DNA from: Paenibacillus_E sp964253085
GTDB lineage: Bacteria > Bacillota > Bacilli > Paenibacillales > NBRC-103111
Direction of reading: 5' to 3'
Length of the DNA stretch: 64,000 nucleotides
Assembly (NCBI RefSeq): GCF_964253085.1
Contig: NZ_CAXUQH020000001.1
Span: forward strand, 3,100,001 to 3,164,000
Below, one piece after another: positions 16,415 through 25,446 of this stretch (positions are counted from its first letter, which is position 1; each line of letters starts with the position of its first letter). The notes beneath the pieces were generated by a model. That model ran no database searches. It saw only the letters and a program-made list of their open reading frames with translations, and had not been told where the DNA came from. Both the position numbers and the translations under genes were made by a program.

Positions 16415-17989
16415 ATGAAGGTTTCAACGTTAATTAAAGCAGTTGCAGTAAGCTGCAGTTTGCTAATCTTACTGACGATTTACAGCACGATTTCCTTGAA
16501 TGCTAGCTTTAAAAAAGAAAGAACAGCTGTTGATAATCAGAGAGAGTTCAAACAATTGGGTTTTGATTTGGCCAATTCATCCACATTACTTACGAACGAA
16601 GCACGTCTTTATTCAGTTACTGGTGATAAAATCCACTATAATAACTACTGGAAGGAAGTAAATGAAACAAAATCGCGAGATAAAGTCATAAGTCGGCTTA
16701 AGGAGCTTAGGGCACCTCAAGAAGAACTAGCGCTCATTGAGAAAGCGAAACAGAATTCGGATGCGTTGATTAAAACCGAGACTGAAGCGTTTTTGGCCGT
16801 GGAAACCTCTAACTTAGAACGAGCTAGACAGCTATTATTTGATGCGAACTATGATAAAAATATGAGTATCATCAAGGAGCCTATCACGCAATTTCAGAGC
16901 ATGATGAACAGCCGAGCAGAAGATGAGACAAAAACAGCTAGTGACAATGCAAGTCGATGGCTTATGGCAACGATGGTTATTCTCTCCTTGTTGGCTGTAA
17001 TCATCGTGATTTCAATGATACTCTTATATACAAGGGTTCTTAATCCGTTGCGAAGATTAAGTACATCGATTGAAAATTTAGCAAGTAAGGAAGGCGATTT
17101 AACATTAAGGTTGCCGGCTGAAGGTAAAGATGAGTTTAGTGATATCTCGGCATCGTTCAATAGAATGGTTATGAATTTTCAAGGGATGTTTATCCAAATG
17201 GTCACAGGTATTGCTTCCCTTACGCAAAGCACGCGAGAGGTATCTAGCAGCACCAATGAAATTGCTGTAGGTAATCAACAGCAAGCAGAGGCAGTAGAAA
17301 GTGTAAATAATATGGTGGACAACATGACAGAAGGTATTCGATCCGTTGCCAAGTCTTCGGAGGAAGCAGCGGCTATGACCTTGAAAGCCGTTCATGTAGC
17401 CAATGACGGCGGTCAAATTATTCAGAGCACGATGGTCGAAATCAAGAACATGAGTGTCAAAATAAATGATCTTTCTGAAAAATCCAATCAAATAGGCGAT
17501 ATTATTGAAGTGATTGACGATATCGCAGAGCAAACTAATTTACTTGCGCTGAATGCGGCAATTGAAGCAGCTAGAGCAGGAGAATCAGGCAGAGGCTTTG
17601 CTGTTGTTGCCGAAGAAGTGCGGAAGCTAGCAGAACGCAGTGGAGAAGCAACCAAACGGATCGCGACGCTTATCAAAACCATTCAACAGAATACAACGGA
17701 GACTGTCAGTGCGGTTCATCAAAGTAATGAAATGGCGCTGCGCGCAGGTGTCGCTTTTGATCGTATTGTTGAAATGATCAAAGATTCATCGAACCACATC
17801 AACGAAATTGCAGCATCAAGTGAGGAACAATCCATACAGAGCTCGGAAGTTCATCGAACGATTCAGAGTATGGCTGCCATTACGGAGCAAACTTCAGCTG
17901 GTGCGGAGGAAAATGCTTCAACAGCCGAGCATTTGGCCCAAATCGCAGATACCCTATACAGCTTAGTTAGAGGCTTTAAAGTAACATAA
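16415..17989 (+). CDS. methyl-accepting chemotaxis protein
   Basis: A 524-residue membrane receptor. One transmembrane helix spans residues ~7-27, a helical extracellular sensing domain ~30-180 (four-helix-bundle type) and the second helix ~181-207. The HAMP domain is ~208-262, and the rest is the coiled-coil signalling domain with the hairpin tip 'IDDIAEQTNLLALNAAIEAARAGESGRGFAVVAEEVRKLA'-type segment around residues 366-405. The start has TTCAGGAGGTC before ATG. The ligand is unknown. It is co-transcribed with the HD-GYP-like gene and followed by a terminator. Confidence 0.93.
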   Translation: MKVSTLIKAVAVSCSLLILLTIYSTISLNASFKKERTAVDNQREFKQLGFDLANSSTLLTNEARLYSVTGDKIHYNNYWKEVNETKSRDKVISRLKELRAPQEELALIEKAKQNSDALIKTETEAFLAVETSNLERARQLLFDANYDKNMSIIKEPITQFQSMMNSRAEDETKTASDNASRWLMATMVILSLLAVIIVISMILLYTRVLNPLRRLSTSIENLASKEGDLTLRLPAEGKDEFSDISASFNRMVMNFQGMFIQMVTGIASLTQSTREVSSSTNEIAVGNQQQAEAVESVNNMVDNMTEGIRSVAKSSEEAAAMTLKAVHVANDGGQIIQSTMVEIKNMSVKINDLSEKSNQIGDIIEVIDDIAEQTNLLALNAAIEAARAGESGRGFAVVAEEVRKLAERSGEATKRIATLIKTIQQNTTETVSAVHQSNEMALRAGVAFDRIVEMIKDSSNHINEIAASSEEQSIQSSEVHRTIQSMAAITEQTSAGAEENASTAEHLAQIADTLYSLVRGFKVT

Positions 17990-17990
17990 T

Positions 17991-18039
17991 AAAAAGCATG
18001 CCACATCAAGAACGTAATCTTGATGTAGCATGCTTTTTT
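17991..18039 (+). terminator. terminator after the chemoreceptor gene
   Basis: The hairpin AAAAAGCATGC, CACATCAAG / CTTGATGT, GCATGC is followed by TTTTTT. Confidence 0.85.
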
Positions 18040-18150
18040 GAACATGAAGGAAAAACGAGTACATGCAATGTCACATAAGTAATAGGTATAGAAAATGATC
18101 AACCGCGCATGCTAACACTATCACATGACTGATATGCAGTTGTCTCTAAA

Positions 18151-18189
18151 GTTAACGTTGACGTTAACGTTCGAAAGTATTAAGATAAT
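18151..18189 (+). promoter_or_regulatory. MerR operator and promoter of the MerR/MFS operon
   Basis: GTTAACGT-TG-ACGTTAAC (18151-18168) is a perfect 8-bp inverted repeat overlapping the -35 box TTGACG (18158-18163). TAAGAT (18181-18186, 17-bp gap) or GATAAT (18184-18189, 20-bp gap) can be the -10. The longer spacing would fit MerR-type DNA-twisting activation. The operon presumably regulates itself. Confidence 0.65.
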
Positions 18190-18227
18190 CTTATCGATAG
18201 GTAAACTATGTTGAAGGGAGTGTTCAA

Positions 18228-18653
18228 ATGGATAAATTCAAAATTGATGACGTGGCCAAAGAGAGCGGATTGACCAAGCGTACGATTCGTTACTACGAGG
18301 AAATCGGCGTGCTGTTTCCTCCAGAACGTAGCGAGGGAGGCATGCGCTTATACACCCGCAAACATATCGAAAGATTGAGTCAAATCGTGAATGCCCGGGA
18401 TGTTCTTGGATTCTCACTCACGGAAATTCAGGATTTCGTAGCCATTCGCGAAAAGATGGACGAACAGAAGCAAGTCTATTGGAAAACCGAAGCAGCAGAA
18501 GAGAAGCTTTCGCAATTGCAGGAAATGAAGGTCATGGTCGACCAACAATTGGAAATGGTGGACCAGAAACTCTCCAAGATGGCTGAGTTTCGCAAGGAAA
18601 TTGAGTACATGCAGAAACGCATCAACGATGGTATTACTAAAATGTCAACATAA
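18228..18653 (+). CDS. MerR-family regulator (YfmP-like)
   Basis: A 141-residue regulator. The winged HTH is at residues 4-70 ('FKIDDVAKESGLTKRTIRYYEEIGVLFPPERSEGGMRLY'-type sequence) and is followed by a long coiled coil at ~75-135. It has no cysteine pair or obvious metal site, and it is short, so the inducer is probably sensed through a small tail. GAAGGGAG precedes ATG 18228. It is 17 bp upstream of an MFS exporter; the pair resembles Bacillus YfmP/YfmO, where the regulator controls an efflux pump. Confidence 0.88.
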   Translation: MDKFKIDDVAKESGLTKRTIRYYEEIGVLFPPERSEGGMRLYTRKHIERLSQIVNARDVLGFSLTEIQDFVAIREKMDEQKQVYWKTEAAEEKLSQLQEMKVMVDQQLEMVDQKLSKMAEFRKEIEYMQKRINDGITKMST

Positions 18654-18670
18654 AAGGAGTCTTTTGGGAC

Positions 18671-19918
18671 ATGCAACCAACAGCTACGAGTAAGGCCAAT
18701 ACGGCCGAACAAGCGCTTCAGAATTCACAGAAAGTTAGTATGTTTAGTCAACCGAAAGCGGTATGGGCAGTCGTCTTCGCCAGCATTATCGCTTTCATGG
18801 GTCTCGGTCTCGTAGATCCGATTTTGCCCGCGATTGCTAAGAAGCTGCACGCATCTCATAGCGATGTCACCTTGTTATTCACGAGTTATAATGCCGTTAT
18901 GGCTGTTGCGATGTTGATCACGGGAGTCGTCTCGTCCCGTCTAGGCATCAAGAAAACACTACTAACAGGTATCATTATCATTGCCCTATTCTCAGCATTA
19001 GGTGGAATGTCAAATAGTATTTGGAGTCTTGTTTGGCTGCGTGGGGGCTGGGGACTCGGAAATGCGCTTTTCGTCGCGACGGCCTTGTCAGCGATTGTAT
19101 CGTTGTCTAAAACAGGCGTCGCCAGATCCATCATTTTGTTCGAAGTAGCGGTTGGTCTTGGGATCTCCGTTGGTCCGTTGCTAGGTGGAGAGCTAGGTGC
19201 TGTCTCTTGGAGAGGTCCATTCTTTGGTGTAGCCGGTCTCATGGTGATTGCCTTCTTTATGATTCTATTTATTATGCCCAAACAACAAACGCAAATTCGC
19301 AAATCCAAAGCATCACTAGCGGATCCGTTCCGCGTTTTGAAATTCAAAGCACTTCGTACATTCGGAATCGCAGCTTTTCTATATAACTTTGGTTTTTTCA
19401 CCTTACTCGTATATGCAGCATTAGTCTTGGGTAAGTTAGGATTGGATGAGCATCAACTCGGTTACGTCTTCTTGGGCTGGGGACTTATGCTAGCCTTTAC
19501 ATCTGTCTTTACGGCACCTAAGCTGCAGAAACGCTTTGGAACAGTGCCTTCCATGTGCGTTCAATTACTTTTGTTCGCGGTTACGTTGTTTGTCATAGCG
19601 AACTGGACGACAGACAAAACCGTTATTATTGTCGCAGTAATCATCGCGGGAGCTTTTCTTGGTAATAACAATACGTTAATCACGACAGCAGTAATGAACG
19701 CTGCGCCCGTCGAACGTCCAACCGCTTCAGCGGCTTACAGCTTCTTGCGATTCATCGGTGGGGCAATCGCTCCGTTCCTGGCTGGCAAGCTGGCGGAATG
19801 GTTCAACCCGCAAATGCCGTTTATCGTCGGCGGCGCGTGTGTGGTTGTGGCTGTCATCTATTTGTGGATGAATCGCCAGCATCTGAAACACGTGGATGAG
19901 GTTGAGAGTGTACACTAA
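18671..19918 (+). CDS. MFS drug-type efflux transporter (YfmO-like)
   Basis: A 415-residue membrane protein with 12 predicted helices after a ~30-residue cytoplasmic tail. 'GLGLVDPILPAIAKKL' in helix 1 and 'GVVSSRLGIKKTLLTG' (loop 2-3, motif A-like) mark the drug:H+ antiporter group. A second symmetrical half begins near residue 225 after the loop 'KQQTQIRKSKASLADP'. AAAGGAG precedes ATG. Co-transcription with the MerR gene suggests inducible export of a toxic compound; its identity is unknown. Confidence 0.88.
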   Translation: MQPTATSKANTAEQALQNSQKVSMFSQPKAVWAVVFASIIAFMGLGLVDPILPAIAKKLHASHSDVTLLFTSYNAVMAVAMLITGVVSSRLGIKKTLLTGIIIIALFSALGGMSNSIWSLVWLRGGWGLGNALFVATALSAIVSLSKTGVARSIILFEVAVGLGISVGPLLGGELGAVSWRGPFFGVAGLMVIAFFMILFIMPKQQTQIRKSKASLADPFRVLKFKALRTFGIAAFLYNFGFFTLLVYAALVLGKLGLDEHQLGYVFLGWGLMLAFTSVFTAPKLQKRFGTVPSMCVQLLLFAVTLFVIANWTTDKTVIIVAVIIAGAFLGNNNTLITTAVMNAAPVERPTASAAYSFLRFIGGAIAPFLAGKLAEWFNPQMPFIVGGACVVVAVIYLWMNRQHLKHVDEVESVH

Positions 19919-19933
19919 AGCTTAAAGATAGGG

Positions 19934-19962
19934 GAGCCCGCAACTAAGCGTGGCTTTTTTTT
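19934..19962 (+). terminator. probable terminator after the MFS gene
   Basis: The stem AGCC-GC / GC-GGCT is short and bulged, followed by eight T. It is weaker than most others in the window. Confidence 0.6.
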
Positions 19963-20209
19963 GTTGTTTTAGAACATTTTCCCGAATGTACAAGCAAAAA
20001 GTGCAGGAATGTGATGAAAGTAGCTAAGCCAAATGTTCAATTTGTTCATAGAACTTGTAATTATTCACTATGAACCAGCCCATAAAACCGATAGCATTAA
20101 CCTCAGTTAGACGAATAGGAGGTGAGCTTAAGGAAGTTATGAATCAAGTAGATGGCCATGCAGGATCGAATCACCGCTTGTCCCAAATTAGGACGAAAGG
20201 ATGAGAGCC

Positions 20210-21670
20210 GTGTACGTAAATTCAATTGGAAATGTAAGAAAATTAGTGGTTGTCGGTTTAATCATTGCATTATTCGTGTCATTGTTTCTATCCGCACAAA
20301 AGGCAGAAGCAGCGAGTGTCACCATCCCGAGTAATGGCGTTCAAATAAAGGATTCAGCAGGCAATCTCTTACAAGCACATGGCGGAGGCATTATTAAAGT
20401 AGGCTCGTATTACTACTGGTTCGGTGAGAACAGAAGCGGTGACAACTTAGTTGCTTGTTACCGGTCAACGGATCTCAAAACATGGGAATTCCGCAACAAT
20501 GTACTCAAACATTCATCAGCTCCTGAACTCGCGACTGCGAATATTGAACGGCCTAAAGTCATTTATAATGCTTCTACAGGTCAATTCGTCATGTGGATGC
20601 ATAAAGAAAACGGCGTTGATTACAGCGAAGCAAGAGCTGCTGTAGCCTACTCTTCCACAGTGGATGGCAACTACACCTGGCAGGGCAGCTTCCAACCTCA
20701 AGGTCAGTACATGTCGCGAGACGATACCTTGTTTGTGGATGACGATGGTTCTGCGTACTTCATTTCTTCAGCCAGAGAAAACTTAGATACGCATATCTAC
20801 AAGCTTTCATCAGATTATCGATCCATTGCTTCCTTAGTTCAGAAGGTTTGGGTTGGTTCTCAACGAGAAGCGGCAGCGATGTTTAAAAGAAATGGCGTCT
20901 ACTTCCTCGTGACTTCTGGAGCAACCGGTTGGGCGCCGAATCAAATGAAATACGGGACGGCAACGAGTATTGCCGGCACATGGAGCGCGCTGAGTAATGT
21001 CGGAGATTCCACTTCCTTCGATTCACAGCCAGCATATATTCTCCCTGTTCAAGGTACTTCAACCACATCCTATCTCTATATCGGGGATAGATGGGCTGGT
21101 GCGTGGGGAGGCATCGTGAATGACTCGAGGTACGTATTCCTGCCGATCTCGTTCCCTTCCAATACATCCATGAGTTTAACCTACTATGATAAAATAACGA
21201 TTGATACAGCGACTGGCGCTGTTTCTGGATCCAATTACAGTTTTAACACCACGACAAATTATAAGATTCTCAATCGGAATAGCAATAAATCACTGGCCGT
21301 GAGCGGAACGGATAAAACGCTCAGTGCAGCGCCAATCCAGCAGTTTACGGATACGACGGCACTTTACCAGAGATGGCAACTCGTGAAAAAAGCGAATGGC
21401 TACTACAATATCATCAACAAACAAAGCGGCAAATATATGGATATCAACGGTCAATCCACGGCGGATGGAGCCACTAACATTCAATATCCAAGCAATGGCG
21501 GCAAGAATCAAGAATGGCTGCTGGTTGATCTAGGAAATGGTTATTATGCAATCGAGAATCGCAATAGTCGTAAATTTATGGACATCAGTGGAAGCTCTAC
21601 AGCGGATGGCGGACAGAACATTCAATATACGTGGAATGGCGGCAATAATCAGCAGTGGACGATTAATTAA
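20210..21670 (+). CDS. secreted GH43-like glycosidase with ricin-type lectin domain
   Basis: A 486-residue secreted protein. GTG 20210 is favoured because GAAAGG directly abuts the ATG at 20201; the difference is three residues. A signal peptide ends near 'QKAEAA' (~residue 36). Residues ~40-340 form a five-bladed propeller ('HGGGIIKVGSYYYWFGENRSG', 'CYRSTDLKTWEF', 'MSRDDTLFVDDDGSAYF'), resembling GH43 members of the exo-galactanase group. Residues ~350-486 carry ricin-B/CBM13-type repeats ('YMDINGQSTADGATNIQ', 'FMDISGSSTADGGQNIQ', with QEW/QQW motifs). It likely trims galactan- or arabinan-like side chains outside the cell. The substrate is inferred. Confidence 0.8.
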   Translation: MYVNSIGNVRKLVVVGLIIALFVSLFLSAQKAEAASVTIPSNGVQIKDSAGNLLQAHGGGIIKVGSYYYWFGENRSGDNLVACYRSTDLKTWEFRNNVLKHSSAPELATANIERPKVIYNASTGQFVMWMHKENGVDYSEARAAVAYSSTVDGNYTWQGSFQPQGQYMSRDDTLFVDDDGSAYFISSARENLDTHIYKLSSDYRSIASLVQKVWVGSQREAAAMFKRNGVYFLVTSGATGWAPNQMKYGTATSIAGTWSALSNVGDSTSFDSQPAYILPVQGTSTTSYLYIGDRWAGAWGGIVNDSRYVFLPISFPSNTSMSLTYYDKITIDTATGAVSGSNYSFNTTTNYKILNRNSNKSLAVSGTDKTLSAAPIQQFTDTTALYQRWQLVKKANGYYNIINKQSGKYMDINGQSTADGATNIQYPSNGGKNQEWLLVDLGNGYYAIENRNSRKFMDISGSSTADGGQNIQYTWNGGNNQQWTIN

Positions 21671-21680
21671 ATGTGATTGC

Positions 21681-21720
21681 CAAAAGAGGAGGGGAGCATG
21701 CCCTTCCTCTTTTCATTTTT
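21681..21720 (+). terminator. terminator after the GH43-like gene
   Basis: AAAAGAGGAGGGG / CCCTTCCTCTTTT hairpin with an AGCATG loop, then a T-rich tail. Confidence 0.8.
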
Positions 21721-21861
21721 ATTCATGCGACCATCGTACCATCAACATGGAATTGATCACGTTCTTCCCTGAAATTATCATAGACAGTGCAAAAACCGAT
21801 GGCTAACATGATATCATATAGAATAATTGGCAACAGGTAGACTGACTAGGGGGAGCCGGCG

Positions 21862-23502
21862 ATGTATAAAATTCTGGTCGTGGATGATGAGCCGACAGTT
21901 AGTACGGGGATTAAGAGTTATTTGATGAGATCAGAGCTGGGAATCGATCATGTGGAAACGGCTTCAAATGGGTTTGAGGCCTTGGATTGCTTACGCATGG
22001 ACACCTATGATCTCGTATTGACGGATATTCAAATGGGGATGATGAATGGCATCGAACTGATGGAAGCGATTCTTCTAGAGCAGCCTCATCTTCCAGTTAT
22101 CGTCATTTCAGCCCATGAGAAGTTTGATTTTGCCAAGAGAGCGCTTCGATTAGGTGCCAAGGATTATTTGATCAAGCCCGTAGAGCTGGATGAACTGATG
22201 CGAGTTGTCGGCAAAGCCCTCCAAGAGAAGAAGGAAATGGGCAGACTGACACTGCAACGTCCAGAAGCGGATGCTAGTAAAGATGGTCATTTGCTCAAAA
22301 AGAGGCATGAAGCGCTCATCGAATTGGTAACGGAAACCGATCTGCAGGAGAAAGATTATGAAGATCTGCTTCGTGAAATCGGCAACTCCCTTAAGGAGCA
22401 AGGCTATTGGTATGGTATCGCCGCCGTTCATTTGAACCTAAGTAAGGGTGGGTTCAGTAATCAAGACATTACATTGATGGATCGGAAGCTTTTGAAATAT
22501 GCATCGGTAAATATATTGGAAGAAAGTCTATCGGATTGGTGCGGTGTAGCCTTTTATGGATTTGGCAACCAGCTTGTTTGTGTGATCCAATTGGAAGCCT
22601 CGGATAACGTGGACACGCGGCTGCCGATGAATTCGCAACTGAATCTGATCGGTCAAACGATCATTATTAATCTGAAGCAGTATTTGAATGTGGACGTCAC
22701 AGTTGGAATGAGTACACTTAGCCCAGATTTGTCGATGCTGCCGAAGCTAATGGAAGAGGCGAATGCGGCGATTGAATGGCGCAAGCTGCACCCCGATAAT
22801 AATGTGCTTTATTATGAAGATATGTCGGCTTTAGGCAATATGAGGATGATGGAATGGGCAGCCAAGGTGGAAGAGATCGTGCTTCACATGAAAACAGTGG
22901 ATGAAGCTAAGCTTTCTCAGGAGCTTCAATCCGCTGTGAAAATACTGGCGAACTTGACGCATTCAGAAGGCTTGTTTCATAGTTGCTTCGGATTATTGGT
23001 GTATCGTTTGTATGGATTGCTCTTTGATAATGGACAAGAATCAAGTAGTTCCTTCCGCCAGTATGATCCAGATGTCTATTTCAGAGGTATGGAAATTAGT
23101 CGGAAAGTGGCCTGTCTACAGGAGTATGTTCAAGGGCTCTCCGAAGTGATCCGCGCCTGTATTAGCGAGAGGGATCAGACTGTTGTATCCCGCATAACAG
23201 CTTACATTTACAATCATTATGGCAATCATGAACTTAAGATTCAGGATATTGCGGGTGAGGTCCATTTCAGTGCGGCTTATGTAAGTTATTTGTTCAAAAG
23301 GGAAACCAACAAAAACGTCTGGGACTTCGTCTCCGAGGTTCGGATCGAGGAAGCGAAACGTTTGCTTGCTGTAACCGATTTGAAGCGGTATGAAATTTCG
23401 TATCAAGTGGGGTATCAGTCGCCGGAGCATTTCAGCCGAATGTTCAAACGTTTTATCGGGATCTCGCCGGCTGATTATCGCAAAGAGATCAGGGGGAATT
23501 AA
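21862..23502 (+). CDS. response regulator with AraC output domain (YesN type)
   Basis: A 546-residue cytoplasmic regulator. The receiver domain spans residues 1-120: 'ILVVDDEP', phospho-acceptor Asp55 in 'VLTDIQMG', 'VISAHEKFDFAKRALRLGAKDYLIKP'. A long middle region (~170-420) has no motif I recognise. The C-terminal 100 residues carry two HTH motifs ('LKIQDIAGEVHFSAAYVSYLF' and 'RYEISYQVGYQSPEHFSRMF'). It precedes its partner kinase with no gap and is followed by a sugar ABC transporter, which it probably switches on. Confidence 0.92.
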   Translation: MYKILVVDDEPTVSTGIKSYLMRSELGIDHVETASNGFEALDCLRMDTYDLVLTDIQMGMMNGIELMEAILLEQPHLPVIVISAHEKFDFAKRALRLGAKDYLIKPVELDELMRVVGKALQEKKEMGRLTLQRPEADASKDGHLLKKRHEALIELVTETDLQEKDYEDLLREIGNSLKEQGYWYGIAAVHLNLSKGGFSNQDITLMDRKLLKYASVNILEESLSDWCGVAFYGFGNQLVCVIQLEASDNVDTRLPMNSQLNLIGQTIIINLKQYLNVDVTVGMSTLSPDLSMLPKLMEEANAAIEWRKLHPDNNVLYYEDMSALGNMRMMEWAAKVEEIVLHMKTVDEAKLSQELQSAVKILANLTHSEGLFHSCFGLLVYRLYGLLFDNGQESSSSFRQYDPDVYFRGMEISRKVACLQEYVQGLSEVIRACISERDQTVVSRITAYIYNHYGNHELKIQDIAGEVHFSAAYVSYLFKRETNKNVWDFVSEVRIEEAKRLLAVTDLKRYEISYQVGYQSPEHFSRMFKRFIGISPADYRKEIRGN

Positions 23503-23503
23503 A

Positions 23504-25240
23504 CTGAAGCTCCAATATAAAGTGATTGTGGCATTCTGTTTGTTCATCATCGGGCCGTTTCTGATTGTCGGATGGATCTCCTTCTCACGAACCTCCGCTA
23601 CGATTAAGGATGAGGTTGGGAAGACGATGCTTCAGCTCGTGAAGCAGAATCATGCCACGATGGAGAATACTTTGTCTTCGGTCAGAGATAAGACGGTAAC
23701 TTTTCTGGATAACCATTTCTTCAGCAACCCCAAGCAATTTGCGTTCTGGACGCATATTGAGAGTATTAATGCCTTAAGCGAAGCAGATACGATTCTGGAT
23801 CGCTGGTCATCGGATGGCACCGAATATGCGATCTATATGGGGAATAGGGGAAATCAACCTTTTCCTGTCAATGCACTTTATAAAAAACAGGGGCTTATTT
23901 ATCTGGATAGCAGCAGTACTTACCCGGAGTGGGCTTTGCAGACACAAGAAGAGAAAGGGGCTGGAAGTCTTCGACTAGCCAAGTCGAATTCAGGACAGCC
24001 AACGGTAACATATACACGAAGTATTTTGAATCCAGAAAAATATGACGAATTGATTGGCTTTCTTGCTGTTTCCAAGGTGGAGGTTTTATTGACCAAAAAT
24101 CTTGTTTCGGTGCAACTGCCCGATCATGCAGGAGTCTTTTTATATGATGACCGGGACGAACTGCTATTGAAGTCGGGTTCGGCAGACATGGAGTTATCCG
24201 AATTACCAGAAGTACTTCGCAATAAATCAAATGGTTATTATTATTCGGAGTCCAATAATCATAAATATCTCTACGCCGTTTCCTATGAGTTTAACTTTAA
24301 TACACGATTAATTTATAAGATTCCGCTCCATTCCATTATGGGGAAACAGACGAGTTTTCAACAGTTAATCATGGTGATGCTGGCCATCTATTTAGTTCTA
24401 GTGTTGCTGTTCGTGTTGTATTTGTTGCGAAATATTATTAAACCATTAGCTCGATTAGTTACCTTCACGCGTGTGTATGAGCTGGGCAGACCTTTTGATT
24501 TTGGAGATCCGTCATCACGTTCACGTTCGGATGAGTTCGGTGTTTTATACACGGCGTTTATTCGTATGACGGGCAGGCTGAATGAATCGATTGAAGAAAA
24601 CTATGGGATGAAAATCAAACAGAAGGAACAGGAGTTGAACACACTCCATTCCCAAATTACGCCTCATCTTCTGTACAATACGCTGGATTCAATCTATTGG
24701 TATGCGCTAGAAAGTGGCAATCACGATGTTGGCGGCATGGTTAAAGATTTATCGAAGCTGCTGCGTATCGGGCTAAGTAAAGGGAAGAGCATGATTCCGA
24801 TCAGCGAAGAACTGGAGCATGTACGTGCCTATATTCGGCTTCAAATGAAGCGTTATCCAGGTAACTTCGAAGTGTTCTGGGACATGGATGAGGATCTCGA
24901 AGTGTACAAAATGCCCAAGGTCATCATCCAACCGCTGGTGGAGAACGCGATATTCCATGGTATTCAGAGTATGGATGGGGAAGGCCATCTGTGGGTTCGA
25001 TTGAAACGCGTCGAAGACGAGATTCATATCCTTGTTGAGGATAATGGATTTATTCCGGTGAATCTCGATAAACTCCGAATGATTGTCAGCGGGGAAATGG
25101 ACGACAAAGGCTATGGCATTCGTAATGTTCACCAACGCATTCAGCTGCATTATGGCGATTCGTATGGGTTAAGCTACCGTCTGCGGGACGGCGGCGGGCT
25201 TATTGCTACCATTACGATTCCGATTCCTCCAAGTGAATAA
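23504..25240 (+). CDS. sensor histidine kinase (YesM type), probable CTG start
   Basis: A 578-residue membrane kinase. No ATG, GTG or TTG lies near the expected N-terminus. CTG 23504, 1 nt after the regulator's stop and 7 nt after AGGGGG, fits 'KLQYKVIVAFCLFIIGPFLIVGW' as the first transmembrane helix. ATG 23390 is in frame but lies 113 nt inside the regulator gene and lacks a good site. After an extracytoplasmic domain (~35-275), a second helix (~280-303), HAMP, and the His_kinase domain with His388 ('ITPHLLYNTLDSIYW') follow. The ATP-binding part has 'PLVENAIFHGI', 'VEDNG' and 'GYGIRNVHQRI'. It probably senses an extracellular saccharide. Confidence 0.88.
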   Translation: MKLQYKVIVAFCLFIIGPFLIVGWISFSRTSATIKDEVGKTMLQLVKQNHATMENTLSSVRDKTVTFLDNHFFSNPKQFAFWTHIESINALSEADTILDRWSSDGTEYAIYMGNRGNQPFPVNALYKKQGLIYLDSSSTYPEWALQTQEEKGAGSLRLAKSNSGQPTVTYTRSILNPEKYDELIGFLAVSKVEVLLTKNLVSVQLPDHAGVFLYDDRDELLLKSGSADMELSELPEVLRNKSNGYYYSESNNHKYLYAVSYEFNFNTRLIYKIPLHSIMGKQTSFQQLIMVMLAIYLVLVLLFVLYLLRNIIKPLARLVTFTRVYELGRPFDFGDPSSRSRSDEFGVLYTAFIRMTGRLNESIEENYGMKIKQKEQELNTLHSQITPHLLYNTLDSIYWYALESGNHDVGGMVKDLSKLLRIGLSKGKSMIPISEELEHVRAYIRLQMKRYPGNFEVFWDMDEDLEVYKMPKVIIQPLVENAIFHGIQSMDGEGHLWVRLKRVEDEIHILVEDNGFIPVNLDKLRMIVSGEMDDKGYGIRNVHQRIQLHYGDSYGLSYRLRDGGGLIATITIPIPPSE

Positions 25241-25251
25241 AGTGAGATCTT

Positions 25252-25279
25252 GATCCGGCCTAAGGCCGGATTTTTTGTT
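25252..25279 (+). terminator. terminator after the kinase gene
   Basis: Perfect stem ATCCGGCC / GGCCGGAT with a TAA loop, then TTTTTTG. The transporter genes therefore probably have their own promoter. Confidence 0.88.
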
Positions 25280-25446
25280 TTGGGAAGTGTGCCCGAAGTC
25301 GCGGTGCTGCCACATTTTACACGCGGCAGTGGTGATTTTTCATCGATGTACTTGCTGAGTATTCATCACGTTCTTATGCGGATACATCATCGAATTGGAG
25401 GATTCCGTGTACTATACTTGATTTAACAGAGAAAGGAGTGGACGCA

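Noticed and set aside
20152..20334. Small frame at the start of the GH43-like gene
   Set aside because: It overlaps the signal peptide coding region of the real gene in another frame and has low-complexity basic composition.
25280..25446. Clear sigma-A promoter for the ABC importer
   Set aside because: TATACT is present upstream of the first permease, but no -35 box lies at a suitable distance, so I do not list it.
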